Source of the DNA: Argopecten irradians
Lineage: Eukaryota; Mollusca; Bivalvia; Pectinida; Pectinidae
Direction: 5' to 3'
DNA length: 64,000 bases
Assembly (NCBI RefSeq): GCF_041381155.1
Contig: NC_091135.1
Span: forward strand, 72,444,888-72,508,887
Below the pieces are notes generated by a model that was not told the DNA's origin, did no database searches, and saw only the letters and a list, made by a program, of their open reading frames with translations. This document shows, piece by piece, positions 43,701-57,000 of the stretch. The position numbers and the translations under genes were made by a program. Position 1 is the first letter of the stretch. Every line of letters begins with the position of its first letter.

Positions 43701-46700
43701 CTGACCAACAGAAAAGTCTTCCTGTGGTCCACACGGTCCTTAGCTCTGTTACTGACCAACAGAAAAGTCTTCCTGTGGTCCACTTGGTCCTTAGCTCTGT
43801 TACTGACCAACAGAAAAGTCTTCCTGTGGTCCACTTGGTCCTTAGCTCTGTTACTGACCAACAGAAAAGTCTTCCTGTGGTCCACTTGGTCCTTAGCTCT
43901 GTTACTGACCAACAGAAAAGTCTTCTCCTGTGGTCCACTGGTCCTTAGCTCTGTTACTGACCAACAGAAAAGTCTTCCTTGGTCCACAGTCCTTAGCTCT
44001 GTTACTGACCAACAGAAAAGTCTTCCTGTGTCCACTTGGTCCTTAGCTCTGTTACTGACCAACAGAAAAGTCTTCCTGTGGTCCACGCCTAGCTCTGTTA
44101 CTGACCAACAGAAAAGTCTTCTGTGGTCCACTTGGTCCTTAGCTCTGTTACTGACCAACAGAAAAGTCTTCCTGTGGTCCCACTTGGTCCTTAGCTCTGT
44201 TACTGACCAACAGAAAAGTCTTCCTGTGGTCACACTGGTCCTTAGCTCTGTTACTGACCAACAGAAAAGTCTTCCTGTGGTCCACACGGTCCTTAGCTCT
44301 GTTACTGACCAACAGAAAAGTCTTCCTGTGGTCCACTTGGTCCTTAGCTCTGTTACTGACCAACAGAAAAGTCTTCCTGTGGTCCACACGGTCCTTAGCT
44401 CTGTTTACTGACCAACAGAAAAGTCTTCCTGTGGTCCACTTGGTCCTTAGCTCTGTTACTGACCAACAGAAAAGTCTTCCTGTGGTCCACACGGTCCTTA
44501 GCTCTGTTACTGACCAACAGAAAAGTCTTCCTGTGGTCCACTCGGTCCTTAGCTCTGTTACTGACCAACAGAAAAAGTCTTCCTGTAGTCCACACGGTCC
44601 TTAGCTCTGTTACTGACCAACAGAAAAGTCTTCCTGTGGTCAACGCGGTCCTTAGCTCTGTCACTGACCAACAGAAAAGTCTTCCTGTGGTCCACACGGT
44701 CCTTAGCTCTGTTACTGACCAACAGAAAAGTCTTCCTGTGGTCCACGGTTCCTTAGCTCTGTTACTGACAAACAGAAAAGTCTTCCTGTGTCAACTCGGT
44801 CCTTAGCTCTGTTACTGACCAACAGAAAAGTCTTCCTGTGGTCCACTCGGTCCTTAGCTCTGTTACTGACCAACAGAAAAGTCTTCCTGTGGTCCACACG
44901 GTCCTTAGCTCTGTTACTGACCAACAGAAAAGTCTTCCTGTGGTCCACTCGGTCCTTAGCTCTGTTACTGACCAACAGAAAAGTCTTCCTGTGGTCCACT
45001 TGGTCCTTAGCTCTGTTACTGACCAACAGAAAAGTCTTCCTGTGGTCCACTTGGTCCTTAGCTCTGTTACTGACCAACAGAAAAGTCTTCCTGTGGTCCA
45101 CACGGTCCTTAGCTCTGTTACTGACCAACAGAAAAGTCTTCCTGTGGTCCACTTGGTCCTTAGCTCTGTTACTGACCAACAGAAAAGTCTTCCTGTGGTC
45201 CTCACGGTCCTTAGCTCTGTTACTGACCAACAGAAAAGTCTTCCTGTGGTCCACTTGGTCCTTAGCTCTGTTACTGACCAACAGAAAAGTCTTCATGTGG
45301 TCCACTTGGTCCTTAGCTCTGTTACTGACCAACAGAAAAGTCTTCCTGTGGTCCACTTGGTCCTTAGCTCTGTTACTGACCAACAGAAAAGTCTTCCTGT
45401 GGTCCACTTGGTCCTTAGCTCTGTTACTGACCAACAGAAAAGTCTTCCTGTGGTCCACTTGGTCCTTAGCTCTGTTACTGACCAACAGAAAAGTCTTCAT
45501 GTGGTCCACTTGGTCCTTAGCTCTGTTACTGACCAACAGAAAAGTCTTCCTGTGGTCCACTTGGTCCTTAGCTCTGTTACTGACCAACAGAAAAGTCTTC
45601 CTGTGGTCCACTTGGTCCTTAGCTCTGTTACTGACCAACAGAAAAGTCTTCCTGTGGTCCACAGGTCCTTAGCTCTGTTACTGACCAACAGAAAAGTCTT
45701 CCTGTGGTCCCTGTTGGCCTTAGTCCTTAGCTCTGTTACTGACCAACAGAAAAGTCTTCCTGTGGTCCACTTGGTCCTTAGCTCTGTTACTGACCAACAG
45801 AAAAGTCTTCCTGTGGTCCACTTGGTCCTTAGCTCTGTTACTGACCAACAGAAAAGTCTTCCTGTGGTCCTCACGGTCCTTAGCTCTGTTACTGACCAAC
45901 AGAAAAGTCTTCCTGTGGTCCACACGTCCTTAGCTCTGTTACTGACCAACAGAAAAAGTCTTCCTGTGGTCCACTTGGTCCTTAGCTCTGTTACTGACCA
46001 ACAGAAAAGTCTTCTGTGGTCCACTTGGTCCTTAGCTCTGTTACTGACCAACAGAAAAGTCTTCTGTGGTCCACTGGTCCTTAGCTCTGTTACTGACCAA
46101 CAGAAAAGTCTTCTGTGTCCACAGTCCTTAGCTCTGTTACTGACCAACAGAAAAGTCTTCCTGTGGTCCACACGGTCCTTAGCTCTGTTACTGACCAACA
46201 GAAAAGTCTTCCTGTGGTCCACACGGTCCTTAGCTCTGTTACTGACCAACAGAAAAGTCTTCCTGTGGTCCACCGGTCCTTAGCTCTGTTACTGACCAAC
46301 AGAAAAGTCTTCCTGTGGTCCACACGGTCCTTAGCTCTGTTACTGACCAACAGAAAAGTCTTCCTGTGATCCACTCGGTCCTTAGCTCTGTTACTGACCA
46401 ACAGAAAAGTCTTCCTGTGGTCCACACTGTCCTTAGCTCTGTTACTGACCAACAGAAAAGTCTTCCTGTGGTCCACACGGTCCTTAGCTCTGTTACTGAC
46501 CAACAGAAAAGTCTTCCTGTGGTCCACTTGGTCCTTAGCTCTGTTACTGACCAACAGAAAAGTCTTCCTGTGGTCCACTTGGTCCTTAGCTCTGTTACTG
46601 ACCAACAGAAAAGTCTTCCTGTGGTCCACTTGGTCCTTAGCTCTGTTACTGACCAACAGAAAAGTCTTCCTGTGGTCCACTTGGTCCTTAGCTCTGTTAC

Positions 46701-49700
46701 TGACCAACAGAAAAGTCTTCCTGTGGTCCACACGGTCCTTAGCTCTGTTACTGACCAATAGAAAAGTCTTCCTGTGGTCCACTTGGTCCTTAGCTCTGTT
46801 ACTGACCAACAGAAAAGTGGTCCACACGGTCCTTAGCTCTGTACTGACCAAAGAAAAGTCTTCCTGTGGTCACTTGGTCCTTAGCTCTGTTACTGACCAA
46901 CAGAAAAGTCTTCCTGTGGTCCACACGGCCCTAATCTGTTATTGACCAACAGAAAAGTCTTCCTGTGGTCCACACGGTCCTTAGCTCTGTTACTGACCAA
47001 CAGAAAAGCCTTCCTGTGATCCACTCGGTCCTTAGCTCTGTTACTGACCAACAGAAAAGTCTTCCTGTGGTCCACACTGTCCTTAGCTCTGTTACTGACC
47101 AACAGACAAGTCTTCCTGTGGTCCACTTGGTCCTTAGCTCTGTTACTGACCAACAGAAAAGTCTTCATGTGGTCCACTTGGCCCTTAGCTCTGTTACTGA
47201 CCAACAGAAAAGTCTTCTTGTGGTCCACCCAGTCCTTAGTTATGTTACTGACCAACAGAAAAGTCTTCCTGTGGTCCACTTGGTCCTTAATTCTGTTACT
47301 AACCAACAGAAAAGTCTACCTGTCGTCCACTTGGTCCTTAGCTCTGTTACTGACCAACAGAAAAGTCTTCATGTGGTCCACTTGGCCCTTAGCTCTGTTA
47401 CTGACCAACAGAAAAATCTTCCTGTCGTCCACTTGGTCCTTAGCTCTGCTACTGACCAATAGAAAAGTCTTCCTATGGTCCACACGGTCCTTAGCTCTAT
47501 TACTGACCAACAGAAAAGTCTTCCTATGGTCCTATTGGTCCTTAGCTCTGTTACTGACCAACAGAAAAGTCTTCATGTGGTCCACTTTGTCCTTAGCTCT
47601 GTTACTGACCAATAGAAAAGTCTTCCTGTGGTCCACTTGGTCCTTAGCTCTGTTACTGACCAACAGAAAAGTCTTCCTGTGGTCCACACGGCCCTAATTC
47701 TGTTATTGACCAACAGAAAAGTCTTCCTGTGGTCCACACGGTCCTTAGCTCTGTTACTGACCAACAGAAAAGTCTTCTTGTGGTCCACACGGTCCTTAGC
47801 TCTGTTACTGACAAACAGAAAAGTCTTCCTGTGATAAACTCGGTCCTTAGCTCTGTTACTGACCAACAAAACAGTCTTCCTGTAGTCCACACGGTCCTTA
47901 GCTCTGTTACTGACCAACAGAAAAGTGTTCCTGTGGTCAACGCGGTCTTAGCTCTATCACTGACCAACAGAAAAGTCTTCCTCTGGTCCACACAGTCCTT
48001 AGCTCTGTTACTGACCAACAGAAATGTCTTCCTGTGGTCCACTTGTTCCTTAGCTCTGTTACTGACAAACAGAAAAGTCTTCCTGTGATCAACTCGGTCC
48101 TTAGCTCTGTTACTGACCAACAGAAAAGTCTTCATGTGGTCCACTTGGTCCTTAGCTCTGTTACTGACCAACAGAAAATTCTTCCTATAGTCCACTTGGT
48201 CCTTAGCTCTGTTACTGACCAACAGAAAAGTCTTCATGTGGTCCACTTGGTCCTTAGCTCTGTTACTGACCAACAGAAAAGTCTTCCTGTGGTCCACACG
48301 GCCCTAATTCTGTTATTGACCAACAGAAAAGTCTTCCTGTGGTCCACACGGTCCTTAGCTCTGTTACTGACCAACAGAAAAGTCTTCCTGTGATCCACTC
48401 GGTCCTTAGCTCTGTTACTGACCAACAGAAAAGTCTTCCTGTGGTCCACACTGTCCTTAGCTCTGTTACTGACCAACAGACAAGTCTTCCTGTCGTCCAC
48501 TTGGTCCTTAGCTCTGTTACTGACCAACAGAAAAGTCTTCATGTGGTCCACTTGGCCCTTAGCTCTGTTACTGACCAACAGAAAAGTCTTCTTGTGGTCC
48601 ACCCAGTCCTTAGTTATGTTACTGACCAACAGAAAAGTCTTCCTGTGGTCCACTTGGTCCTTAATTCTGTTACTAACCAACAGAAAAGTCTTCCTGTCGT
48701 CCACTTGGTCCTTAGCTCTGTTACTGACCAACAGAAAAGTCTTCATGTGGTCCACTTGGCCCTTAGCTCTGTTACTGACCAACAGAAAAGTCTTCTTGTG
48801 GTCCACCCAGTCCTTAGTTATGTTACTGACCAACAGAAAAATCTTCCTGTCGTCCACTTGGTCCTTAGCTCTGCTACTGACCAAAAGAAAAGTCTTCCTA
48901 TGGTCCACACGGTCCTTAGCTCTATTACTGACCAACAGAAAAGTCTTCCTGTGGTCCTATTGGTCCTTAGCTCTGTTACTGACCAACAGAAAAGTCTTCA
49001 TGTGGTCCACTTTGTCCTTAGCTCTGTTACTGACCAATAGAAAAGTCTTCCTGTGGTCCACTTGGTCCTTAGCTCTGTTACTGACCAACAGAAAAGTCTT
49101 CCTGTGGTCCACACGGCCCTAATTCTGTTATTGACCAACAGAAAAGTCTTCCTGTGGTCCACACGGTCCTTAGCTCTGTTACTGACCAACAGAAAAGTCT
49201 TCTTGTGGTCCACACGGTCCTTAGCTCTGTTACTGACAAACAGAAAAGTCTTCCTGTGATAAACTCGGTCCTTAGCTCTGTTACTGACCAACAAAACAGT
49301 CTTCCTGTAGTCCACACGGTCCTTAGCTCTGTTACTGACCAACAGAAAAGTGTTCCTGTGGTCAACGCGGTCTTAGCTCTATCACTGACCAACAGAAAAG
49401 TCTTCCTGTGGTCCACACAGTCCTTAGCTCTGTTACTGACCAACAGAAAAGTCTTCCTGTGGTCCACTTGTTCCTTAGCTCTGTTACTGACAAACAGAAA
49501 AGTCTTCCTGTGATCAACTCGGTCCTTAGCTCTGTTACTGACCAACAGAAAAGTCTTCATGTGGTCCACTTGGTCCTTAGCTCTGTTACTGACCAACAGA
49601 AAATTCTTCCTATAGTCCACTTGGTCCTTAGCTCTGTTACTGACCAACAGAAAAGTCTTCATGTGGTCCACTTGGTCCTTAGCTCTGTTACTGACCAACA

Positions 49701-51670
49701 GAAAAGTCTTCATATGGTCCCTGTGGTCCACACGGTCCTTAGCTCTGTTACTGACCAATAGAAAAGTCTTCCTGTGGTCCACTTGGTCCTTAGCTCTGTT
49801 ACTGACCAACAGAAAAGTCTTCCTGTGGTCCACACGGCCCTAATTCTGTTATTGACCAACAGAAAAGTCTTCCTGTGGTCCACACGGTCCTTAGCTCTGT
49901 TACTGACCAACAGAAAAGTCTTCCTGTGATCCACTCGGTCCTTAGCTCTGTTACTGACCAACAGAAAAGTCTTCCTGTGGTCCACACTGTCCTTAGCTCT
50001 GTTACTGACCAACAGACAAGTCTTCCTGTCGTCCACTTGGTCCTTAGCTCTGTTACTGACCAACAGAAAAGTCTTCATGTGGTCCACTTGGCCCTTAGCT
50101 CTGTTACTGACCAACAGAAAAGTCTTCTTGTGGTCCACCCAGTCCTTAGTTATGTTACTGACCAACAGAAAAATCTTCCTGTCGTCCACTTGGTCCTTAG
50201 CTCTGCTACTGACCAATAGAAAAGTCTTCCTATGGTCCACACGGTCCTTAGCTCTATTACTGACCAACAGAAAAGTCTTCCTGTGGTCCTATTGGTCCTT
50301 AGCTCTGTTACTGACCAACAGAAAAGTCTTCATGTGGTCCACTTTGTCCTTAGCTCTGTTACTGACCAATAGAAAAGTCTTCCTGTGGTCCACTTGGTCC
50401 TTAGCTCTGTTACTGACCAACAGAAAAGTCTTCCTGTGGTCCACACGGCCCTAATTCTGTTATTGACCAACAGAAAAGTCTTCCTGTGGTCCACACGGTC
50501 CTTAGCTCTGTTACTGACCAACAGAAAAGTCTTCTTGTGGTCCACACGGTCCTTAGCTCTGTTACTGACAAACAGAAAAGTCTTCCTGTGATAAACTCGG
50601 TCCTTAGCTCTGTTACTGACCAACAAAACAGTCTTCCTGTAGTCCACACGGTCCTTAGCTCTGTTACTGACCAACAGAAAAGTGTTCCTGTGGTCAACGC
50701 GGTCTTAGCTCTATCACTGACCAACAGAAAAGTCTTCCTGTGGTCCACACAGTCCTTAGCTCTGTTACTGACCAACAGAAAAGTCTTCCTGTGGTCCACT
50801 TGTTCCTTAGCTCTGTTACTGACAAACAGAAAAGTCTTCCTGTGATCAACTCGGTCCTTAGCTCTGTTACTGACCAACAGAAAAGTCTTCCTGTGGTCCA
50901 CACGGTCCTTAGCTCTGTTACTGACCAACAGAAAAGTCTTCCTGTGGTCCACTTGTTCCTTAGCTCTGTTACTGACAAACAGAAAAGTCTTCCTGTGATC
51001 AACTCGGTCCTTAGCTCTGTTACTGATCAACTCGGTCCTTAGCTCTGTTACTGACCAACAGAAAAGTCTTCCTGTGGTCCACTTGGTCCTTAGCTCTGTT
51101 ACTGACCAACAGAAAAGTCTTCATGTGGTCCACTTGGTCCTTAGCTCTGTTACTGACCAACAGAAAATTCTTCCTATAGTCCACTTGGTCCTTAGCTCTG
51201 TTACTGACCAACAGAAAAGTCTTCCTGTGGTCCACTTGGTCCTTAGCTCTGTTACTGACCAACAGAAAAGTCTTCATGTGGTCCACTTGGTCCTTAGCTC
51301 TGTTACTGACCAACAGAAAAGTCTTCCTGTGGTCCACTTGGTCCTTAGCTCTGTTACTGACCAACAGAAAAGTCTTCCTGTGGTCCACTTGGTCCTTAGC
51401 TCTGTTACTGACCAACAGAAAAGTCTTCATATGGTCCCTGTGGTCCACACGGTCCTTAGCTCTGCTACTGACAAACAGAAAATTCTTCCTATAGTCCACA
51501 CGGTCGTTTGCTCTGTTACTGACCAACAGAAAAGTCTTCCTGTGGTCCACTTGGTCCTTAATTCTGTTACTGACCAACAGAAAAGTCTTCCTGTGGTCCA
51601 CTTGGTCCTTAGCTCTGTTACTGACCAACAGAAAAGTCTTCCTGTGGTCCACTCGGTCCTCAGCTCTATT
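40775..51670 (+). repeat. 51-bp array, 10.9 kb (about 210 copies), between the two genes
   Basis: The unit contains ccttagctctgttactgacc, aacagaaaagtcttcctgtg and gtccacacg or gtccacttg. A unit of 17 codons with few stops gives overlapping open frames on both strands (SVTDQQKSLPVVHTVLS on +, HRKTFLLVSNRAKDQVD on -), which I do not take as genes. The middle (about 43150-46800) is nearly homogeneous, while the flanks hold diverged types such as cttattgtggccgacacgg or ctatagtccac. In the right part, long blocks recur about 1.33 to 1.54 kb apart (47628, 49053, 50385). It lies between the convergent 3' ends of the two genes. Confidence 0.95.
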
Positions 51671-52495
51671 ATCTAATCCAGGTAAGATAAGAGTGGATTA
51701 TCTTGTCCAGGTAAGATAAGAGAAGATAATCTAATCCAGGTAGGTAAGAGTAGATTATCTAATCCAGGTAAGTAAGAGTAGATTATCTATTCCAGGTAAG
51801 ATAAGAGAAGATTATCTAGTCCAGTAGATTATCTAATCTAGGTAAAATAAGAGTAGATTATTTAATCCAGGTAAGATCTAATCCAGGTAAGGTAAGAGTA
51901 GATTATTTAATACAGGTAAGATAAGAGAAGATTATCTAATCCAGTAGATTATCTAATCCAGGTAAGATAGGAGTAGATTATCTATTCCAGTAGATTATTT
52001 AATCCAGGTAAGATAAGAGTAGATTATCTATTCCAGTAGATTATTTAATCCAGGTAAGATAAGAGTAGATTAACTAATACAGGTAAGATAAGAGTATATT
52101 ATCTAATCCTGGTAAGGTAAGAGTAGATTATCTAATCCAGGTAAGATAAGGGAGGATTATTTTATCCTGGTAAATTGAGAGTAGATTATCTAATCCAGTA
52201 GATTATCTAATCCAGGTAAGGTTTCAGTAGATTAACTAATCCAGGTAAGATAATAGTAGATTATCTAATCCAGGTAAGATAAGAGTAGATTATCTAATCC
52301 AGGTAAGATAAGAGTAGATTATCTAATCCAGGTAAGGTTTCAGTAGATTAACTAATCCAGGTAAGATAATAGTAGATTATCTAATCCAGGTAAGATAAGA
52401 GTAGATTATCTAATCCAGGTAAGATACGAGTAGATTATCTTAACCAAGTAAGATAAGAGTAGATTATCTAATCCACGTAAGGTAAGAGTAAATTA
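51671..52495 (+). repeat. 29-bp array with an embedded donor consensus (about 28 copies)
   Basis: The unit contains atctaatccaggtaagataa, then gagtagatt. Partial units (ccagtagattatctaatcc) are interspersed. On the + strand each full unit carries CAG|GTAAGAT, an almost perfect splice donor, although no exon is recognised here. It directly abuts the 51-bp array. Confidence 0.92.
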
Positions 52496-53663
52496 TCCAT
52501 TCATAACAAATGAAACAAAGTGTGAATAATAAAGAGAAAATCTTTAATATCATCAATGTAAATGACCTTATCTTGAATGTAGCGAAGTAACACACAACAT
52601 AATCAAATCTCTGTTTTATAGTTTTAATCTCATTCTTCCTTTCTAGATTGTAGATATTGCTTTTATTATGAACAATGAATATCAAAATATATATATAATA
52701 AAATATAATACATGATTATATATAAAAGTTAGTCTTAATAATACTGTGATTAAAAGTGTTTTTTATAATGTGCAATTTCAACAATACAAATATAGTTGTA
52801 TAAGTCACTCAGTTCTGATGTAATTCAGACGATGTAAGCAACTCATCCTTTCACATCTTTCAACAGTTTTGTGTCATTAGTTAACAAGTTACCATGAATC
52901 AGTCTCTGTTTGACATATAGCTACAAAGTTTAAGAATTCATCCTTGTGTTTACAATGTCAAAGAGTCATCCAATCACAATAGGAGATAACTCTGTCAATA
53001 CTCCTTGACAGACACCAATATAGACTTAAAGGTCTATGTATGGTTTGTACCAATTCAATTTCAAACCTGTTATTTAAATTTAAAATTTAATTGTTGAATT
53101 TCAAGTATCGAGTACACCCCTGATCATTACCTCTGTAGTTGTTATAGTAACCATCGTTAACATGCAGAAATTATACAAATGTGAAAATTTTGTCAAAACA
53201 TATTGTTTTATCTAGAACTCGTAGACTTTGAACAAACTTATGTGCCTACATATTCCCAGTAAATATCAATTTTTTGTTAGATTGCACTCTATCGCTTCTT
53301 ATAAAACTATAAAAAAAAAATTGGCCAGAACTGACCCAGTTTTTAAACTTGCTTAATTGCATGCATATTTCATCAGCACAAGAGATGTAAAATTAGAAAA
53401 CTACCATTATGATGAATCAGGGAAATACTAAATATTTCAAATACAACTTAATTTCCTTACACTTAATATTTTTTTTAAAATAATGAATTTGTAGGCCAAA
53501 AAATACAGTCCTTCTGATAGCTTTTCTCTATAAAGCAGCCAACTGAATTTCATATAACTAAGTAATTTTGTTCACAAGGAAAACTTAACGGACGGCACAA
53601 GACGATGGACAAAAGGGGCTGGTTATAGGTTCACACAAGCCTTTGACATCAGCAACATTTATA
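52496..53663 (-). other. Probable 3' UTR and flank of the rhophilin gene
   Basis: AT-rich unique sequence downstream of the rhophilin stop on its strand. A - strand AATAAA lies at 52662-52667 (ttttatt on +). accatcgttaacatgcagaa near 53150 resembles sequence at 27769, suggesting an old shared repeat. No other gene seen. Confidence 0.45.
52662..52667 (-). promoter_or_regulatory. Candidate polyadenylation signal of the rhophilin gene
   Basis: AATAAA on the - strand in cataataaaagc, about 1 kb past the stop codon. It is a weak call based on the motif alone. Confidence 0.3.
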
Positions 53664-54023
53664 CTATCGCAGAAATAAATCTCCATCCTCGAATTCTTTG
53701 CTTTTTTCTGGTTTTTCCTGTTTTTCCTTTGATCCTTTCCGAATGAAAATCCATGGAGCACTAAGTCTACTTCTGTTACTTTTAACACTGTGACTAGACA
53801 CACTCTCTCCAGGACTCTGCATCCTCATCGGAGTTTCGGGAGAACTAGGCGTAGACGATGGACGTGGTGTTTCTAGCATGCTAGTGTTTATAGGGGTAAC
53901 TAAAGTCAGTTCAAGATGACTGCCTGATTGTCTGACCAAGTTGACAACCTCCTCGTGTCTTAACCATTTCGCGTCTTTGCTTCCCACAGCCACAACAAAG
54001 TCACCAACCCTTAGCTTGCTAGC
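53664..54023 (-). CDS. Rhophilin last exon: second half of PDZ and C-terminal tail
   Basis: 360 nt including stop TAG at 53666-53664; acceptor aaatattatag, first codons GCT AGC AAG. It encodes ASKLRVGDFVVAVGSKDAKW, LRHEEVVNLVRQSGSHLELT and LVTP, finishing the PDZ fold. Then follow a Ser/Pro/Thr-rich stretch (ETPRPSSTPSSPETP) and a basic Lys/Glu segment (KGSKEKQEKPEKSKEF). The tail is likely disordered and has several SP/TP sites. Confidence 0.88.
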   Translation of the reverse strand, partial: ASKLRVGDFVVAVGSKDAKWLRHEEVVNLVRQSGSHLELTLVTPINTSMLETPRPSSTPSSPETPMRMQSPGESVSSHSVKSNRSRLSAPWIFIRKGSKEKQEKPEKSKEFEDGDLFLR

Positions 54024-57000
54024 CTATAATATTTTGAAGAAATATTTTAAAATAGAATCATCAATACTTGCAGCAACATAATTCATATATCAAACAAGAG
54101 ATCCAAGGGGGATCTTAGCGCCCACCAAAGAATGATCTATGTCTGACAATGGAAAAAGAGGAATCTTTTCTCTGCTTTTCAAACTTCAACTATCTAAATC
54201 TAACATGGCTGCATGTCTGCCAACTCATCCGTATAGTACTTTCTGAGAAATTGCCATAACAAGAATTGTTTACGGGTGGATGGATAGACAACTGACAAAA
54301 GGTGATTTGAATAGCTCATCATCATCAGATGGATCATAAATTATATTCAAAACTCTTACTCATTAAATATAAGACACCTAAGAAATTCTTGAACTTTCAG
54401 GAATCCACATTTCATTGTATTCAAAACATGAGTTATAGTTGGCTTTTTTAGTATGACTTCTCCATGTCCTCTGGACAGGTGAGACCTTCCCTAACACACT
54501 TGTCCATGTCCTCTGGACAGGTGAAACCTTCCCTAACTCACTTGTCCATGTCCTCTGGACAGGTGAAACCTTCCCTAACTCACTTGTCCATGTCCTCTGG
54601 ACAGGTGAAACCTTCCCTAACTCACTTGTCCATGTCCTCTGGACAGGTGAAACCTTCCCTAACTCACTTGTCCATGTCCTCTGGACAAAGCTAACAAACT
54701 CACTTTCTCCGTGTCTCTGGACAGGTGGACAGACCTTCCCTAACACACTTGTCCATGTCCTCTGGACAGGTGAAACCTTCCCTAACTCACTTGACCATGT
54801 CCTCTGGACAGGTGACCTTACTAAAACTTGTCCTTCCCTTACTCACTTCGCCATGTCCTCTGGACAGGTGAACCTTCCCTACTCCTTGCCTTCCCCTAAA
54901 CTAACTCACTTGTCCATGTCCTCTGGACAGGTGAAACCTTCCCTAACTCACTTGTCCATGTCCTCTGGACAGGTGAAACCTTCCCTTACTCACTTCGCCA
55001 TGTTCTCTGGACAGGTGAAACCTTCCCTAACTCACTTGTCCATGTCCTCTGGACAGGTGAAACCTTCCCTATTTCACTTGTCCATGTCCTCTGGACAGGT
55101 GAAACCTTCCCTAACTCACTTGTCCATGTCCTCTGGGACAGGTGAAACCTTCCCTAACTCATTTGTCCATGTCCTCTGGACAGGTGAAACCTTCCCTAAC
55201 TCACTTCTCCGTGTCTCTGGACAGGTGAAACCTTCCCTTACTCACTTCTCCATGTCCTCTGGACAGGTGAAACCTTCCCTAACTCACTTCTCCACGTCCT
55301 CTGGACAGTGTGTGAAAACCTTCCCATAACTCACTTGTCCCATGTCCTCTGGACAGGTGAAACCTTCCCTAACTCACTTGTCCATGTCCTCTGGACAGGT
55401 GAAACCTTCCCTAACTCACTTCTCCATGTCCTCAGGACAGGTGACAAAGCTAACAAACTCATACAATGTGTAGCATAATGCCTTAATACTTAGGTGGCTC
55501 ACCTCGGCAACACTGCCCATCTCAATTTCAGCGACCTTGACTGGACAGTCACCACGGACACTAAATCCAAATCCCTGAACAGCACTACGGTCAAGCACCA
55601 CGGTCCGTGGCGCTGACCACTCATTTTTGGCATTGAAGATCAAGACTGGACCCTGCATCAAAAAATAAGGAATATCACACATACACAACATTACACATAC
55701 ACAACATTAACACAAAATTACACATACACAAAATTACACATACACAATATTACATATACACAACATTAACACAACATTACACATACACAACATTACATTT
55801 ATAAACAACATTATACATACACAACATTAACACAACATTACACATAATTACACATACACAACATTACACATACACAACATTAACACAACATTACACATAC
55901 ACAACATTAACACAACATTACACATACACAACATTAACACAACATTAACACAACATTACACATACACAACATTAACACAACATGACACATACACAACATT
56001 ATAAATACACAACATTACACATACACAACATTACATATACACAACATTATACATACACAACATTAACACAACATTACACATAATTACACATACACAACAT
56101 TACACATACACAACATTAACACAACATTACACATACACAACATTAACACAACATTACACATACACAACATTAACACAACATTACACATACACAACATTAA
56201 CACAACATTAACACAACATGACACATACACAACATTATAAATACAAAACATTACACATACACAACATTAACACAACATTACACATACACAACATTATAAA
56301 TACACAACATTACACATACACAACATTAACACAACATTACACATAATTACACATACACAACATTACACATACACAACATTAACACAATATTACACATACA
56401 CAACATTAACACAACATTACACATACACAACATTATACATACACAATATTACACAAACACAACATTATACATACACAGCATTACACATACACAACATTAA
56501 CACAACATTACACATACACAACATTAACACAACATTACACATAATTACACATACACAACATTACACATAATTACACATACACAACATTAACACAATATTA
56601 CACATACACAACATTATACATACACAATATTACACATACACAACATTATACATACACACCATTAACACAACATTACACATACACAACATTACATATACAC
56701 AACATTAACACAACATTACACATACACAACATTACACATACACAGCATTAACACAATATTACACATACACAACATTACACATACACAACATTACACATAC
56801 ACAACATTATATATACACAACATTAACACAATATTACACATACACAACATTACACATACACAACATTAACACAACATTACACATACACAACATTATACAT
56901 ACACAACATTAACACAACATTACACATAATTACACATACACAACATTACACATACACAACATTACACATACACAACATATTATACATACACAACATTATA

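Noticed and set aside
40779-51676. Dozens of overlapping frames on both strands (SVTDQQKSLPVVH, HRKTFLLVSNRAKDQ, WSTRSLALLLTNRKVFL)
   Set aside because: A 51-base unit without stops opens several frames at once. There are no exon signals, domains or codon bias.
55503-55652. PDZ exon as part of a generic multi-PDZ scaffold
   Set aside because: The DIFQKL-GPVLIFNAKNEW lead-in and KW..HEEVV spacing match rhophilin, and there is a single PDZ followed by a short tail and stop.
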